17,798 nt of DNA from an uncultured Clostridia bacterium (GCA_948891265.1 CAQUBD010000023.1:10959-28756), one strand, 5' to 3'. Positions 6,161 to 13,324 are shown, counted from the first letter of the stretch. Program-made: numbers and translations. The notes: generated by a model from the sequence alone, not told the origin.

Positions 6161-6847
6161 ATGAAATTAGTATCTTTTCAATCAATGGAGGCACTAAAGT
6201 ATTTAATTAATAAAGGCTACCTTGAAAGTGATGAAACAAAAATAAATATAGAAAAAGCAGGACCAACTTATTCTTGGATTTTAGAAAAAATGAATGAAAA
6301 GATTAAAAATCCAACTCATACCAAGTATCCTATTTGGTGTTGGGTGAGGTGTTATAATAATATTTGTCCACCTAAACATAAAGGAAAGCCAGTAGAAGGT
6401 TTTGATGTAAAAATAACTTTTAACAAAAATAAAGAAGATGTTTTTATAACAGATTATAGAAGATATTCGTTTTTACTTAATAATATATATATTCCAACAT
6501 CAATTAAAGATAAAGAAGATTTTGAAGAAAAATTAAAAAAATACAATGTAACTTTAGAAGAATTAAAAGCTTATGTTAGAAAAGATAAATATAAAGAACA
6601 TAGAAAAGATAAAGAATTTTTGCAATTATGTGAAGAAATAAGAAAGAGCTTTGATAGATGTATTACCGAAGATAGCGATATATTACAAGGATGTGTCTGG
6701 AGAATTAATATGGATGAAATCGAAAAAATTGAAATTCTAAATGACAAAGAATATAGATATGGTTCATTAAATTATTTGAGAGAAAATGGAAAGAGAATGA
6801 ATTGGCAAAAAGATTTCTATAAGAAATTAAGAATAAAAAGGAAGTGA
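6161..6847 (+). CDS. DUF3841 domain protein
   Basis: The 228-residue protein matches the DUF3841 pattern as I know it. It opens with MKLVSFQSMEALKYLINKGY, has a PTYSWILEKM helix, the YPIWCWVR signature (about 57-64), a DVFITDYRRYSFLLNNIYIP block (about 91-110), and a late ILQGCVWRINMDEIEKIEIL segment. The family is functionally uncharacterised and patchily distributed. I chose the ATG at 6161 because AGAGGTG (6149-6154) sits 6 nt before it. A GTG at 6152 that would add three residues lies inside that ribosome binding site. Only 6 nt separate its stop from rbgA, and the rbgA ribosome binding site lies within its last codons, so translation is probably coupled. Whether it works in ribosome assembly or merely shares the promoter cannot be said. 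Confidence 0.85.
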   Translation: MKLVSFQSMEALKYLINKGYLESDETKINIEKAGPTYSWILEKMNEKIKNPTHTKYPIWCWVRCYNNICPPKHKGKPVEGFDVKITFNKNKEDVFITDYRRYSFLLNNIYIPTSIKDKEDFEEKLKKYNVTLEELKAYVRKDKYKEHRKDKEFLQLCEEIRKSFDRCITEDSDILQGCVWRINMDEIEKIEILNDKEYRYGSLNYLRENGKRMNWQKDFYKKLRIKRK

Positions 6848-6853
6848 AAACAA

Positions 6854-7759
6854 ATGGACAATAAAGGACAAAATTCGACAAATATAAACTGGTATCCAGG
6901 TCATATGGCAAAAACAAAAAAACAAATAATACAAGACTTAAAATTAATAGACATAGTAATAGAACTACTAGACGCAAGAATACCAATATCAAGTCAAAAT
7001 CCAAACATAGCAGAAATAACAAAAAACAAAAAGAAAATAGTAGTATTAAACAAATGTGACCTAGCAGATGACAAACAAAACAAACAATGGATAGAATATT
7101 TTAATAAAAAAGGAATACCAGCAGTATTAACAGACTCAAACTCAGGAAGAGGAATAGACGAATGTATTAGACAAATAGAAAAAATAATGCAAGTTGAATT
7201 AGATAGTCAAGCAGAAAAAGGAAGAACTGGAAGAAAAATCAGAGCGATGATATTAGGAATACCAAATGTAGGAAAATCATCATTTATAAATAGAATATCA
7301 AAAAGAACAACAGCAGGAGTAGGAAACAGACCAGGTGTAACAAAACAAAAACAATGGATTAGAATAAATGAAAAAATAGAATTGTTAGACACACCAGGTG
7401 TATTATGGCCAAAATTTGAAAGTGAAGAAGTAGCTCTAAATTTGTGCTTTACAGGAACAATAAAAGAAGAAATATTAGATAAAGTAGAAATAGCATATCA
7501 ATTAACAAAATTTTTATTAGAAAATTATAAAACAAAATTATGCGAAAGATATAAACTAGACGAAAAATACATAGAAGAAACATTACAACAAGACCAACCA
7601 GAAAATAGTAATATATATGAAATAATGTTACAAATAGGAAAAAATAGAGGATGTATAATGTCTGGAGGAAGAATAGATGAAGAGAAAACAGCAAGACTAA
7701 TATTAGACGAATTCAAAAACGGAAAGCTAGGAAAAATAACGATAGAAATGTCCCATTAG
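6854..7759 (+). CDS. rbgA: Ribosome biogenesis GTPase RbgA (YlqF)
   Basis: This 301-residue circularly permuted GTPase assists late assembly of the 50S subunit. The N-terminal hallmark INWYPGHMAK is at 11-20, followed by DAR at 40-42. The G motifs run in permuted order: G4 NKCD (66-69), a G5-like strand near 90-97, G1 GIPNVGKS (135-142), G2 Thr in PGVTK (160-164) and G3 DTPG (179-182). The C-terminal helical domain (about 205-301) corresponds to the rRNA-binding ANTAR-like part of the family. Length and motifs are complete, so it should be functional. The ATG follows AAAAGGAAGTG. The next gene but one feature away is mini-RNase III, another 23S/50S maturation factor, which fits a ribosome-assembly operon. 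Confidence 0.95.
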   Translation: MDNKGQNSTNINWYPGHMAKTKKQIIQDLKLIDIVIELLDARIPISSQNPNIAEITKNKKKIVVLNKCDLADDKQNKQWIEYFNKKGIPAVLTDSNSGRGIDECIRQIEKIMQVELDSQAEKGRTGRKIRAMILGIPNVGKSSFINRISKRTTAGVGNRPGVTKQKQWIRINEKIELLDTPGVLWPKFESEEVALNLCFTGTIKEEILDKVEIAYQLTKFLLENYKTKLCERYKLDEKYIEETLQQDQPENSNIYEIMLQIGKNRGCIMSGGRIDEEKTARLILDEFKNGKLGKITIEMSH

Positions 7760-7782
7760 AGACACATCTTAAACTACAAATT

Positions 7783-7883
7783 TTGGATGACGATGAACGA
7801 GCGAAGCAGAAAGTACTCCAAAGACAAGATTTGGCAGACGAGAATTTTGAAAAAATTCTTGGATGACGATGAACGAGCGAAGC
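7783..7883 (+). repeat. 25-bp direct repeat in the rbgA-mrnC spacer
   Basis: TTGGATGACGATGAACGAGC plus GAAGC occurs exactly at 7783-7807 and at 7859-7883, 76 bp apart. The second copy runs on into GAAGTGAAAGGGAAAAAC, which contains the mrnC ribosome binding site. An 8-bp hairpin (AGAATTTT at 7841-7848, AAAATTCT at 7852-7859) lies between the copies. The repeat is much more GC-rich than the flanks. It could be a duplicated leader or a small interspersed element. Confidence 0.85.
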
Positions 7884-7902
7884 GAAGTGAAAGGGAAAAA
7901 CA

Positions 7903-8295
7903 ATGAATGATTTTATAGAATTTAACAAAGAAGAGCAAGAAGTAAACCTAATGCCCCCACTAGTATGGGCATATATAGGTGACTGTGTATATGAACTATA
8001 TATAAGAACAAAATTAGTAAACGAAACAAAACTAAAACCACATGCATTACATATAGAGGCAATAAAAAAAGTAAAGGCAAAAGCACAAGCAGAAACATTA
8101 AAAAACATATATGAAGAACTTACAGAAAAAGAAAAAGACATAGTAAGAAGAGGCAGAAATGCAGAAAATCATCATTTGCCTAAAAACGCTAATGTTCAAG
8201 ACTATATGTATGCAACAGCATTTGAAGCATTAATAGGATACTTATATTTAACAAAACAGAATAATAGACTTAAAGAGATATTTAACAAAATATAA
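7903..8295 (+). CDS. mrnC: Mini-ribonuclease III (MrnC)
   Basis: The protein has 130 residues and consists of the RNase III catalytic domain alone, without the double-stranded RNA-binding domain, which defines the MrnC family. In Bacillus subtilis it trims the 5' and 3' ends of 23S rRNA. The first catalytic motif is WAYIGDCVYELYIR (22-35, Asp27), followed by RRGRNAENHHLPKN (82-95) and the second acidic motif ATAFEALIGYLYL (104-116, Glu108). Length and catalytic residues are normal. The AAAGGGA ribosome binding site lies 5 nt before the ATG at the end of the GAACGAGCGAAGC leader. It follows rbgA by 143 nt with no clear terminator, so the two are probably co-transcribed. Confidence 0.94.
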   Translation: MNDFIEFNKEEQEVNLMPPLVWAYIGDCVYELYIRTKLVNETKLKPHALHIEAIKKVKAKAQAETLKNIYEELTEKEKDIVRRGRNAENHHLPKNANVQDYMYATAFEALIGYLYLTKQNNRLKEIFNKI

Positions 8296-8324
8296 AAAAT
8301 AAGTAAAGTATAGGAGAAATGCAA

Positions 8325-9602
8325 ATGCAAGAAAAAGCAAAAAAACAAAATAAAAAGAATAGACTAAAAGTATTTGCAATTATAATAAGTTTAATAATTT
8401 TAATAACACTGTTAGGAACAGTATCAATATTAAGACAAAATGGATTATTAACAAATGTATTTCAAAAAGAAAATATACAAAAACAAGAAAATATAACAAA
8501 CCAAGAAAATACAATAGAAATCAAGGAAGATCCAATTGAAAAATATGGCATTTTTGGAGAATATTACGAAAAAGCAATGCGAAAATTAGAAACATTAACT
8601 TTAGAAGAAAAAATTGCTCAGATATTTGTAATAGGAAATTCTTTAAATACAAATTACACAGAACTAGAAAAATATCAATTTGGTGGATACTTATTTTTCG
8701 AAGACTTTTTTAAGGGAAAAACACAAGAACAGATAAAAATAGCAATACAAAATTATCAATCTTGTTCAAAAATTCCATTATTAATAGCAGTTGATGAAGA
8801 AGGTGGAAAGGTAGTTAGAGTCAGCAATAATAAAACACTGTCAGAAACACCATTTAAATCACCAAGTCAGATATATAATAATGGTGGATTTGAAGCTATA
8901 AAACAAGACACAATTAATAAAAGTAATTTGTTAAATAATTTAGGAATAAACCTGAATTTTGCTCCAGTAGTAGATATAGCAAATAGCCAAAAAGATTATA
9001 TGTATAGCAGAGCCTTGAAACAAAATAGAGATAAAACTTCAATATATGCAAGAACAGTAATTGATGCAAGTAAAGGACTAGGAGTATCATATACACTAAA
9101 GCACTTTCCTGGATATGGAAATAATGTAGATACACATATTGGAAGCTCTATAGATAAAAGAACATATGAAGAAATATATAATAATGATTTAGAACCATTT
9201 AGAGCAGGGATTGAAGCGGGTGCAGAATGTATTATGATTAGTCATAATGTTGTAACAAGTATTGATGACAAAAATCAAGCATCAATTTCTTCAAAAGTTC
9301 ATGAATTATTGAGAAAAGAATTGGGATTTACAGGAATTATTATAACTGATGCACTAAATATGGGGGCAATTCGTGATGAAAATACAATAGAAAATGCAAT
9401 TACAAAGGCAATTATAGCAGGAAATGATATGATTATTCTTTCAGTGGATACAAAAACAACGGATAAAGATGGTTCGAAAATAACATATGAAAGAGTAATT
9501 AATACAGTAAAAAAATCTATAGAAAATGGAAAAATTGGGCAAGAGAATATTGATGATGCAGTAACACGAATATTAGCTTGGAAATATTATAAGAAAATTT
9601 AA
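8325..9602 (+). CDS. Membrane-anchored glycoside hydrolase family 3 (NagZ-like beta-N-acetylhexosaminidase)
   Basis: The N-terminus is a basic segment with one membrane helix (about 15-36), then a Gln/Asn-rich linker and an extracellular GH3 domain (about 80-425). NagZ-type motifs are visible: AVDEEGGKVVRV (155-166), LNFAPVVDIA (210-219), LKHFPGYGNNVDTHIGSS (258-275), with the Asp269-His271 pair expected to be the acid/base dyad of this subgroup, IMISHN (303-308), and ITDALNMGAI (340-349) with nucleophile Asp342. It should release N-acetylglucosamine from peptidoglycan fragments or related glycans outside the membrane. I place the start at 8325 because the AGGAG at 8312-8316 is 8 nt away, while the ATG at 8319 is only 2 nt away. 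There is no lipobox cysteine, so the helix is an anchor. It follows mrnC by 29 nt and probably shares its transcript. Confidence 0.9.
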   Translation: MQEKAKKQNKKNRLKVFAIIISLIILITLLGTVSILRQNGLLTNVFQKENIQKQENITNQENTIEIKEDPIEKYGIFGEYYEKAMRKLETLTLEEKIAQIFVIGNSLNTNYTELEKYQFGGYLFFEDFFKGKTQEQIKIAIQNYQSCSKIPLLIAVDEEGGKVVRVSNNKTLSETPFKSPSQIYNNGGFEAIKQDTINKSNLLNNLGINLNFAPVVDIANSQKDYMYSRALKQNRDKTSIYARTVIDASKGLGVSYTLKHFPGYGNNVDTHIGSSIDKRTYEEIYNNDLEPFRAGIEAGAECIMISHNVVTSIDDKNQASISSKVHELLRKELGFTGIIITDALNMGAIRDENTIENAITKAIIAGNDMIILSVDTKTTDKDGSKITYERVINTVKKSIENGKIGQENIDDAVTRILAWKYYKKI

Positions 9603-9819
9603 GTTTCGGTTAAAAAATAGAATTTATACAAAAAGTTATAAAATATCATAAAATTACGTTCTTTGCTGGTCAAACCAATCATATAAAGTTGTTTAATAAA
9701 CTTTCCAAAAAAGAATAGTTAATCTAGCTTATCTGTATAAATATGAGTTCTCCCAACTGCGCATCACTGCATTTTATGATATTTTATAACTTTTTAAGTT
9801 TGAATATTGATAAAAAACT
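9603..9819 (+). other. Intergenic module with a perfect 25-bp inverted repeat (module 2)
   Basis: There is no gene here. The 25 nt at 9630-9654 are the exact reverse complement of 9771-9795, enclosing 116 nt. Inside are a 6-bp hairpin (AAAGTT at 9685-9690, AACTTT at 9699-9704) and less AT-rich patches (ACGTTCTTTGCTGG near 9656-9669, TCTCCCAACTGCGCATCACTGC near 9749-9770). The right arm ends in TTTTT, so it could end the preceding operon or be a small structured RNA of about 170 nt. The position relative to the next promoter matches module 1 at 4319-4439. Confidence 0.5.
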
Positions 9820-9871
9820 GAAACTTAAATATAAGAAAATGCTTGACTAAGACATGAAAAAATGATATAAA
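9820..9871 (+). promoter_or_regulatory. tRNA-Glu promoter
   Basis: TTGACT (9843-9848) and TATAAA (9866-9871) are separated by 17 nt. GAAACTTAAAT at 9820-9830 lies 12 nt upstream of the -35. The spacing and much of the sequence match the promoter at 4480-4530. Transcription would begin about 10 nt before the tRNA. Confidence 0.8.
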
Positions 9872-9887
9872 TAATAAAGCTAATCAA

Positions 9888-9962
9888 GGCCCCTTGGTCA
9901 AGCGGTTAAGACGCCACCCTCTCAAGGTGGAATCATGGGTTCGATTCCCGTAGGGGTCACCA
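9888..9962 (+). tRNA. tRNA-Glu (anticodon CTC)
   Basis: All arms fold. The acceptor stem is GGCCCCT (9888-9894) with AGGGGTC (9952-9958), including the G2-U71 pair seen in bacterial tRNA-Glu. The D arm uses GTC/GAC. The anticodon stem is CCACC (9914-9918) with GGTGG (9926-9930) and loop CTCTCAA, giving anticodon CTC at 9921-9923. The T arm is ATGGG/CCCGT around TTCGATT. The discriminator is A9959, and CCA (9960-9962) is encoded. It reads GAG. In an organism that mostly uses GAA, this would be an additional isoacceptor to tRNA-Glu(TTC). Confidence 0.95.
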
Positions 9963-10009
9963 AGTATTAAAATAAAAATATAAACTATATGACTTTTCTT
10001 AACTAATTT

Positions 10010-10079
10010 GATTCTCAAACAAAGGGAATCGAAAAGGAGGAAAAGATAACAATCCAGTGGATTGTTATCCCGACGCGGG
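10010..10079 (+). other. Cluster of hairpins between the tRNA and its degraded copy
   Basis: GATTCTC (10010-10016) pairs with GGGAATC (10024-10030), with one G-U pair. GATAACAATCC (10045-10055) pairs perfectly over 11 bp with 10059-10069 around AGT. CCCG (10069-10072) pairs with CGGG (10076-10079). An orphan AAAAGGAGG sits at 10032-10040 with no ORF behind it. The purpose is unknown; the cluster may be the remnant of inserted DNA. Confidence 0.45.
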
Positions 10080-10104
10080 TAGATTATCCGTAGGGGGTCA
10101 CCAA
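10076..10104 (+). pseudogene. Degraded copy of the tRNA-Glu 3' end
   Basis: CCGTAGGGGGTCACCAA (10088-10104) repeats CCGTAGGGGTCACCAA (9948-9963) of the intact tRNA with one extra G. The preceding CGGGTAGATTAT is a decayed T arm. No matching 5' acceptor strand (GACCCCC) lies upstream, so no functional tRNA is encoded. It is either a decayed second tRNA-Glu or a small att-like duplication left by integration at the tRNA 3' end. Confidence 0.7.
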
Positions 10105-10154
10105 ATAATATTCACAAATTTTGAAAAATTGAATAAATATAATAAGTAAATAGC

Positions 10155-10320
10155 AAATTTAAAAGGGAGTAGCTATAAATTACTAATCAACAGTCGCGAT
10201 AGTTTATACTATCTGGTTAGTAAGCTTAAAGATTAAATTTTAAGTAAGTGAGACTTTTAAAAGGAATTTTAGTGCAATATAGGCAAAGAAATTTCTTTTA
10301 AAAGTCTCATATTTTATATT
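10155..10320 (+). promoter_or_regulatory. yybP-ykoY (Mn2+) riboswitch with terminator, upstream of the P-type ATPase
   Basis: The conserved 5' core GGGAGTAGC is at 10165-10173 and the conserved 3' core TGAGAC at 10249-10254. They are closed by P1, TTTAAAAG (10158-10165) with CTTTTAAA (10254-10261). Between them, TTACTAA (10180-10186) pairs with TTAGTAA (10217-10223), and GATAGT/ACTATC forms an inner hairpin (10198-10213). The 20-nt arms GAGAC... (10250-10269) and ...GTCTC (10289-10308) form a long hairpin with one G-U pair, followed by ATATTTTATATT. This hairpin consumes the TGAGAC core and the 3' P1 strand, so aptamer and terminator are mutually exclusive. Members of this class bind Mn2+ and usually turn on metal-export genes. 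Here Mn2+ would favour read-through into the ATPase. Confidence 0.85.
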
Positions 10321-10381
10321 AAATAAACATATTTGCATAAATAAAGCAAAAAATGTAAAAATAAAAAAAGGAGGAACTTTC

Positions 10382-13099
10382 ATGGAAAACAAAAAATGGT
10401 TCAATAAGAAAATTGAAGAAGTTGAAAAAGAGTTAAAAACAGACAAAGAAAAAGGACTAAAAGAAGAGCAAGTTCAACAAATAAGAAATGAAAAAGGATA
10501 TAATGAATTAAAAGCAACAAAAAAGAAAACATTACTACAAAGATTTATAGATCAATTCAAAGACTTTTCAATAATTGTACTAATAATAGCAGCAATAGTA
10601 TCAGGAATTGTAGGAATAAGCGAAGGAGAAGGAATTACAGATACAATAATAATATTATTAGTAGTAATTGTAAATGCAATTATAGGAATTGCACAAGAAA
10701 GCAAAGCAGAAAAATCACTAGAAGCATTACAAAAGCTAAGTGATCATGCTTCAAAAGTTATAAGAAATGGAAACTTAAAAGTAGTACCAGCAAAAGAATT
10801 AGTACCAGGAGATATAGTAGTACTAGATACAGGAGATTATATACCAGCAGATTTAAGAATTATAGAAGCAATAAATTTAAAATCACAAGAAAGTTCATTA
10901 ACAGGAGAATCTGTACCAGTTGAAAAAATTATAGATGTAATTGAAGATGAAGAAATAGGAATAGGCGACAGAAAAAATATGTTATTTTCATCAAGTTTAG
11001 TAACATATGGTAGGGGAAAAGGAATTGTTGTAGAAACAGGAATGACAACAGAAGTAGGAAAAATTGCAGGAATGATAAGCAGCACAGAAGAACAAGAAAC
11101 ACCACTACAACAAAAACTAAATAAATTAGGAAAGACTTTAGGAATAGCAGCGATACTAATATGCTTAGTAATATTTGTAGTTGGACTATTACAAGGAAAA
11201 GAAGCAATTCATATGTTTATGACAGCAGTAAGTTTAGCAGTTGCAGCAATACCAGAAGGACTAGTAGCAGTATCAACAATAGTATTAGCAATAGGTGTTC
11301 AAAAAATGGTTAAGAGAAATGCAATTGTAAAAAAATTACCAGCAGTAGAAACATTAGGAAGCAGTACAGTAATATGTTCAGATAAAACAGGAACATTAAC
11401 ACAAAACAAAATGACAGTAGAAAAAATATTTTGGAATGATGCTACAAGAGATATTAAAAATATACAAGATAATGAAATAGATGAAGAATTAAAAAAATTA
11501 GTATATGCAAATATGTTATGTAATGACACAAAAATATCAAAAGATGGAACATTAACAGGAGACCCAACAGAAACCGCATTAGTAGATATGGCATTTAAAT
11601 TAAACTTTGATCCAAGTATATATGATAGAACACCAAGAGTAGAAGAAATACCATTTGACTCAGATAGAAAATTAATGACAACAGTAAATAATGTAAATGG
11701 AAAATATATAGTATATACAAAAGGTGGAATTGACGAATTATTAAAAAGATGTACATCATATGAAATAAACAATGAAGTCAACACAAATATAAAAGACTAT
11801 ATAAACAAAATAAGAGAAAAAAATGAAGAAATGGCAAAAGAAGCTCTAAGAGTTTTAGGATGTGCATATAAAGAAATAGACCATATACCATCAAAAGAAG
11901 AAATGGAAACAATCGAAAATGACTTAATCTTTATAGGAATGGTAGGAATGATAGATCCACCAAGAGAAGAAGCAAAAGTAGCAGTAGAAAAGTGTAAAAC
12001 AGCAGGAATAAAAGTTGTAATGATTACAGGAGATCATAAGATAACAGCAACAGCAATAGCAAAAAAACTAGGAATATTAGAAAATGAAAACGAAGCAATA
12101 ACAGGAATAGAACTTGAACAAATGACAGATGAAGAACTAGAAAAAAATGTTAGAAAATACTCAGTATATGCAAGAGTATCACCAGAACACAAAGTAAGAA
12201 TTGTAAAAGCATGGCAAAAAAATGGAGAAGTTGTTGCAATGACAGGAGATGGAGTAAATGACAGCCCAGCACTTAAAAAAGCAGATATAGGATGTGCAAT
12301 GGGAATAGTAGGAACAGATGTAGCAAAAGAAGCGGCAGATGTAATCTTAACAGATGATAACTTTGCAACAGTAGTATCAGCAGTAGAAGAAGGAAGAAGA
12401 ATATATGACAATATCTTAAAAGTTATACAATTCTTATTATCAAGTAATGTAGGAGAAATAGTAGTACTATTTTTTGCAACATTATTAACACCATTATTTA
12501 GTAAATGGTTTGGAATAACAGACATAAATAGTCTAGAAATATTATTACCAATACACATATTATGGATAAACTTAGTAACAGATTCATTACCAGCATTAGC
12601 ACTAGCATTTGATCCAGCAAATAGTGACATAATGGAAAGAAAACCAGTAAAACCAGGAAAAGGCGTATTTACAAAAGGAATGACATGGAGAGTTATATAT
12701 CAAGGGGCAATGATAGGATTATTAACACTTGCAGCATTTGTAATAGGATTAGCAACCACAAATGCACCAATAGATGGATTAACTTTAGACGAATCAAAAA
12801 TAGAAGTAGGTCAAACAATGGCATTTGTAACATTAGCATTCTCAGAATTAGTTCATGTATTCAATATTAGAAACAATAAAAAATCAGTATTCAAAACAGG
12901 AATATTTAATAACATGAAATTAATTGGAGCAGTAATGCTATCTGCAATTTTAATGTTAGTAATATTACTGATACCTGGATTAAGAGAAATATTTAGCATA
13001 CCAGTATTACCAACACAAAATATATTAGAGTTAGTAGGATTGGCATTTACACCGCTTGTAATTGTTGAAATATTTAAATTATTTAAAATTAATGGATGA
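10382..13099 (+). CDS. P-type Ca2+-transporting ATPase (P2A/PacL-YloB type), probable Ca2+/Mn2+ exporter
   Basis: This 905-residue protein is full length for a P2-type ATPase. An N-terminal cation-ATPase domain (about 1-60) is followed by M1-M2 (about 61-105) and the actuator motif LTGES (173-177). M4 has the ion-binding PEGL (291-294). The phosphorylation site is CSDKTGTLT (Asp334), the nucleotide domain has TGDPTETAL, then MITGDHK (548-553) and the hinge TGDGVNDSPA (621-630). M5 has SSNVGEI (687-693) and M6 has WINLVTDSLPALALAFD (728-744); Asn730 and Asp734 match the SERCA Ca2+ site residues. Four more helices follow. It pumps divalent cation out of the cytoplasm. The upstream Mn2+-type riboswitch points to Mn2+ as a physiological substrate or signal, as known for related lactococcal and streptococcal ATPases. 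The AAAGGAGG ribosome binding site is strong and the gene is single. Confidence 0.95.
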   Translation: MENKKWFNKKIEEVEKELKTDKEKGLKEEQVQQIRNEKGYNELKATKKKTLLQRFIDQFKDFSIIVLIIAAIVSGIVGISEGEGITDTIIILLVVIVNAIIGIAQESKAEKSLEALQKLSDHASKVIRNGNLKVVPAKELVPGDIVVLDTGDYIPADLRIIEAINLKSQESSLTGESVPVEKIIDVIEDEEIGIGDRKNMLFSSSLVTYGRGKGIVVETGMTTEVGKIAGMISSTEEQETPLQQKLNKLGKTLGIAAILICLVIFVVGLLQGKEAIHMFMTAVSLAVAAIPEGLVAVSTIVLAIGVQKMVKRNAIVKKLPAVETLGSSTVICSDKTGTLTQNKMTVEKIFWNDATRDIKNIQDNEIDEELKKLVYANMLCNDTKISKDGTLTGDPTETALVDMAFKLNFDPSIYDRTPRVEEIPFDSDRKLMTTVNNVNGKYIVYTKGGIDELLKRCTSYEINNEVNTNIKDYINKIREKNEEMAKEALRVLGCAYKEIDHIPSKEEMETIENDLIFIGMVGMIDPPREEAKVAVEKCKTAGIKVVMITGDHKITATAIAKKLGILENENEAITGIELEQMTDEELEKNVRKYSVYARVSPEHKVRIVKAWQKNGEVVAMTGDGVNDSPALKKADIGCAMGIVGTDVAKEAADVILTDDNFATVVSAVEEGRRIYDNILKVIQFLLSSNVGEIVVLFFATLLTPLFSKWFGITDINSLEILLPIHILWINLVTDSLPALALAFDPANSDIMERKPVKPGKGVFTKGMTWRVIYQGAMIGLLTLAAFVIGLATTNAPIDGLTLDESKIEVGQTMAFVTLAFSELVHVFNIRNNKKSVFKTGIFNNMKLIGAVMLSAILMLVILLIPGLREIFSIPVLPTQNILELVGLAFTPLVIVEIFKLFKING

Positions 13100-13135
13100 G
13101 ACATTTGGGACAGTGCAAAACTGTCTCATTTTTTT
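13096..13135 (+). terminator. Intrinsic terminator overlapping the ATPase stop codon
   Basis: GGGACAGT (13107-13114) pairs with ACTGTCTC (13120-13127), with one G-U pair and a GCAAA loop, followed by a seven-T run (13129-13135). An alternative pairing of ATGAGAC (13096-13102) with GTCTCAT (13123-13129) competes for the same right arm. Confidence 0.9.
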
Positions 13136-13164
13136 GTCGAAATTTGTATTAAAAATAGAACTTT

Positions 13165-13194
13165 TTGGCAAATTTTAAAATTATAATTTATATA
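13165..13194 (+). promoter_or_regulatory. Weak candidate promoter upstream of an orphan ribosome binding site
   Basis: TTGGCA (13165-13170) and TATATA (13189-13194) are 18 nt apart. Downstream, AAAAAGGAGG at 13219-13228 looks like a good ribosome binding site with no ORF behind it. An ATG at 13213 gives only eight codons that run through it. This may be chance or a lost small gene. Confidence 0.25.
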
Positions 13195-13257
13195 CTTTTT
13201 TGTAATAAGAGATGGCAAAAAAAGGAGGACTCTTTTAACTAAAATTTTAAAAAATAC

Positions 13258-13286
13258 TTGTACTTTTTTTATTTTATAAGTATAAT
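13258..13286 (+). promoter_or_regulatory. Sigma-A-type promoter for the 105-aa gene
   Basis: TTGTAC (13258-13263) and a perfect TATAAT (13281-13286) are separated by 17 nt. The start codon follows about 38 nt later, after AAAAAGGAGAA. Confidence 0.75.
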
Positions 13287-13324
13287 AATAATATATATAT
13301 TATTATAAAAAGGAGAAAATAATT

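Noticed and set aside
7713..8141. Minus-strand frame across the rbgA-mrnC junction
   Set aside because: It covers the real mrnC gene in the opposite direction and has a Ser/Phe-rich shadow composition.
8319..8321. Upstream ATG of the GH3 gene
   Set aside because: It is only 2 nt from the AGGAG, too close for initiation. The ATG at 8325 has 8-nt spacing.
10032..10103. Second complete tRNA ending in CCA
   Set aside because: No 5' acceptor strand complementary to AGGGGGTC is present, and the T and anticodon arms do not form, so only a 3' fragment remains.
12034..12630. 198-codon minus-strand frame inside the ATPase gene
   Set aside because: It overlaps the conserved hinge and M5-M6 motifs of the ATPase on the other strand and has no recognisable domain or ribosome binding site.
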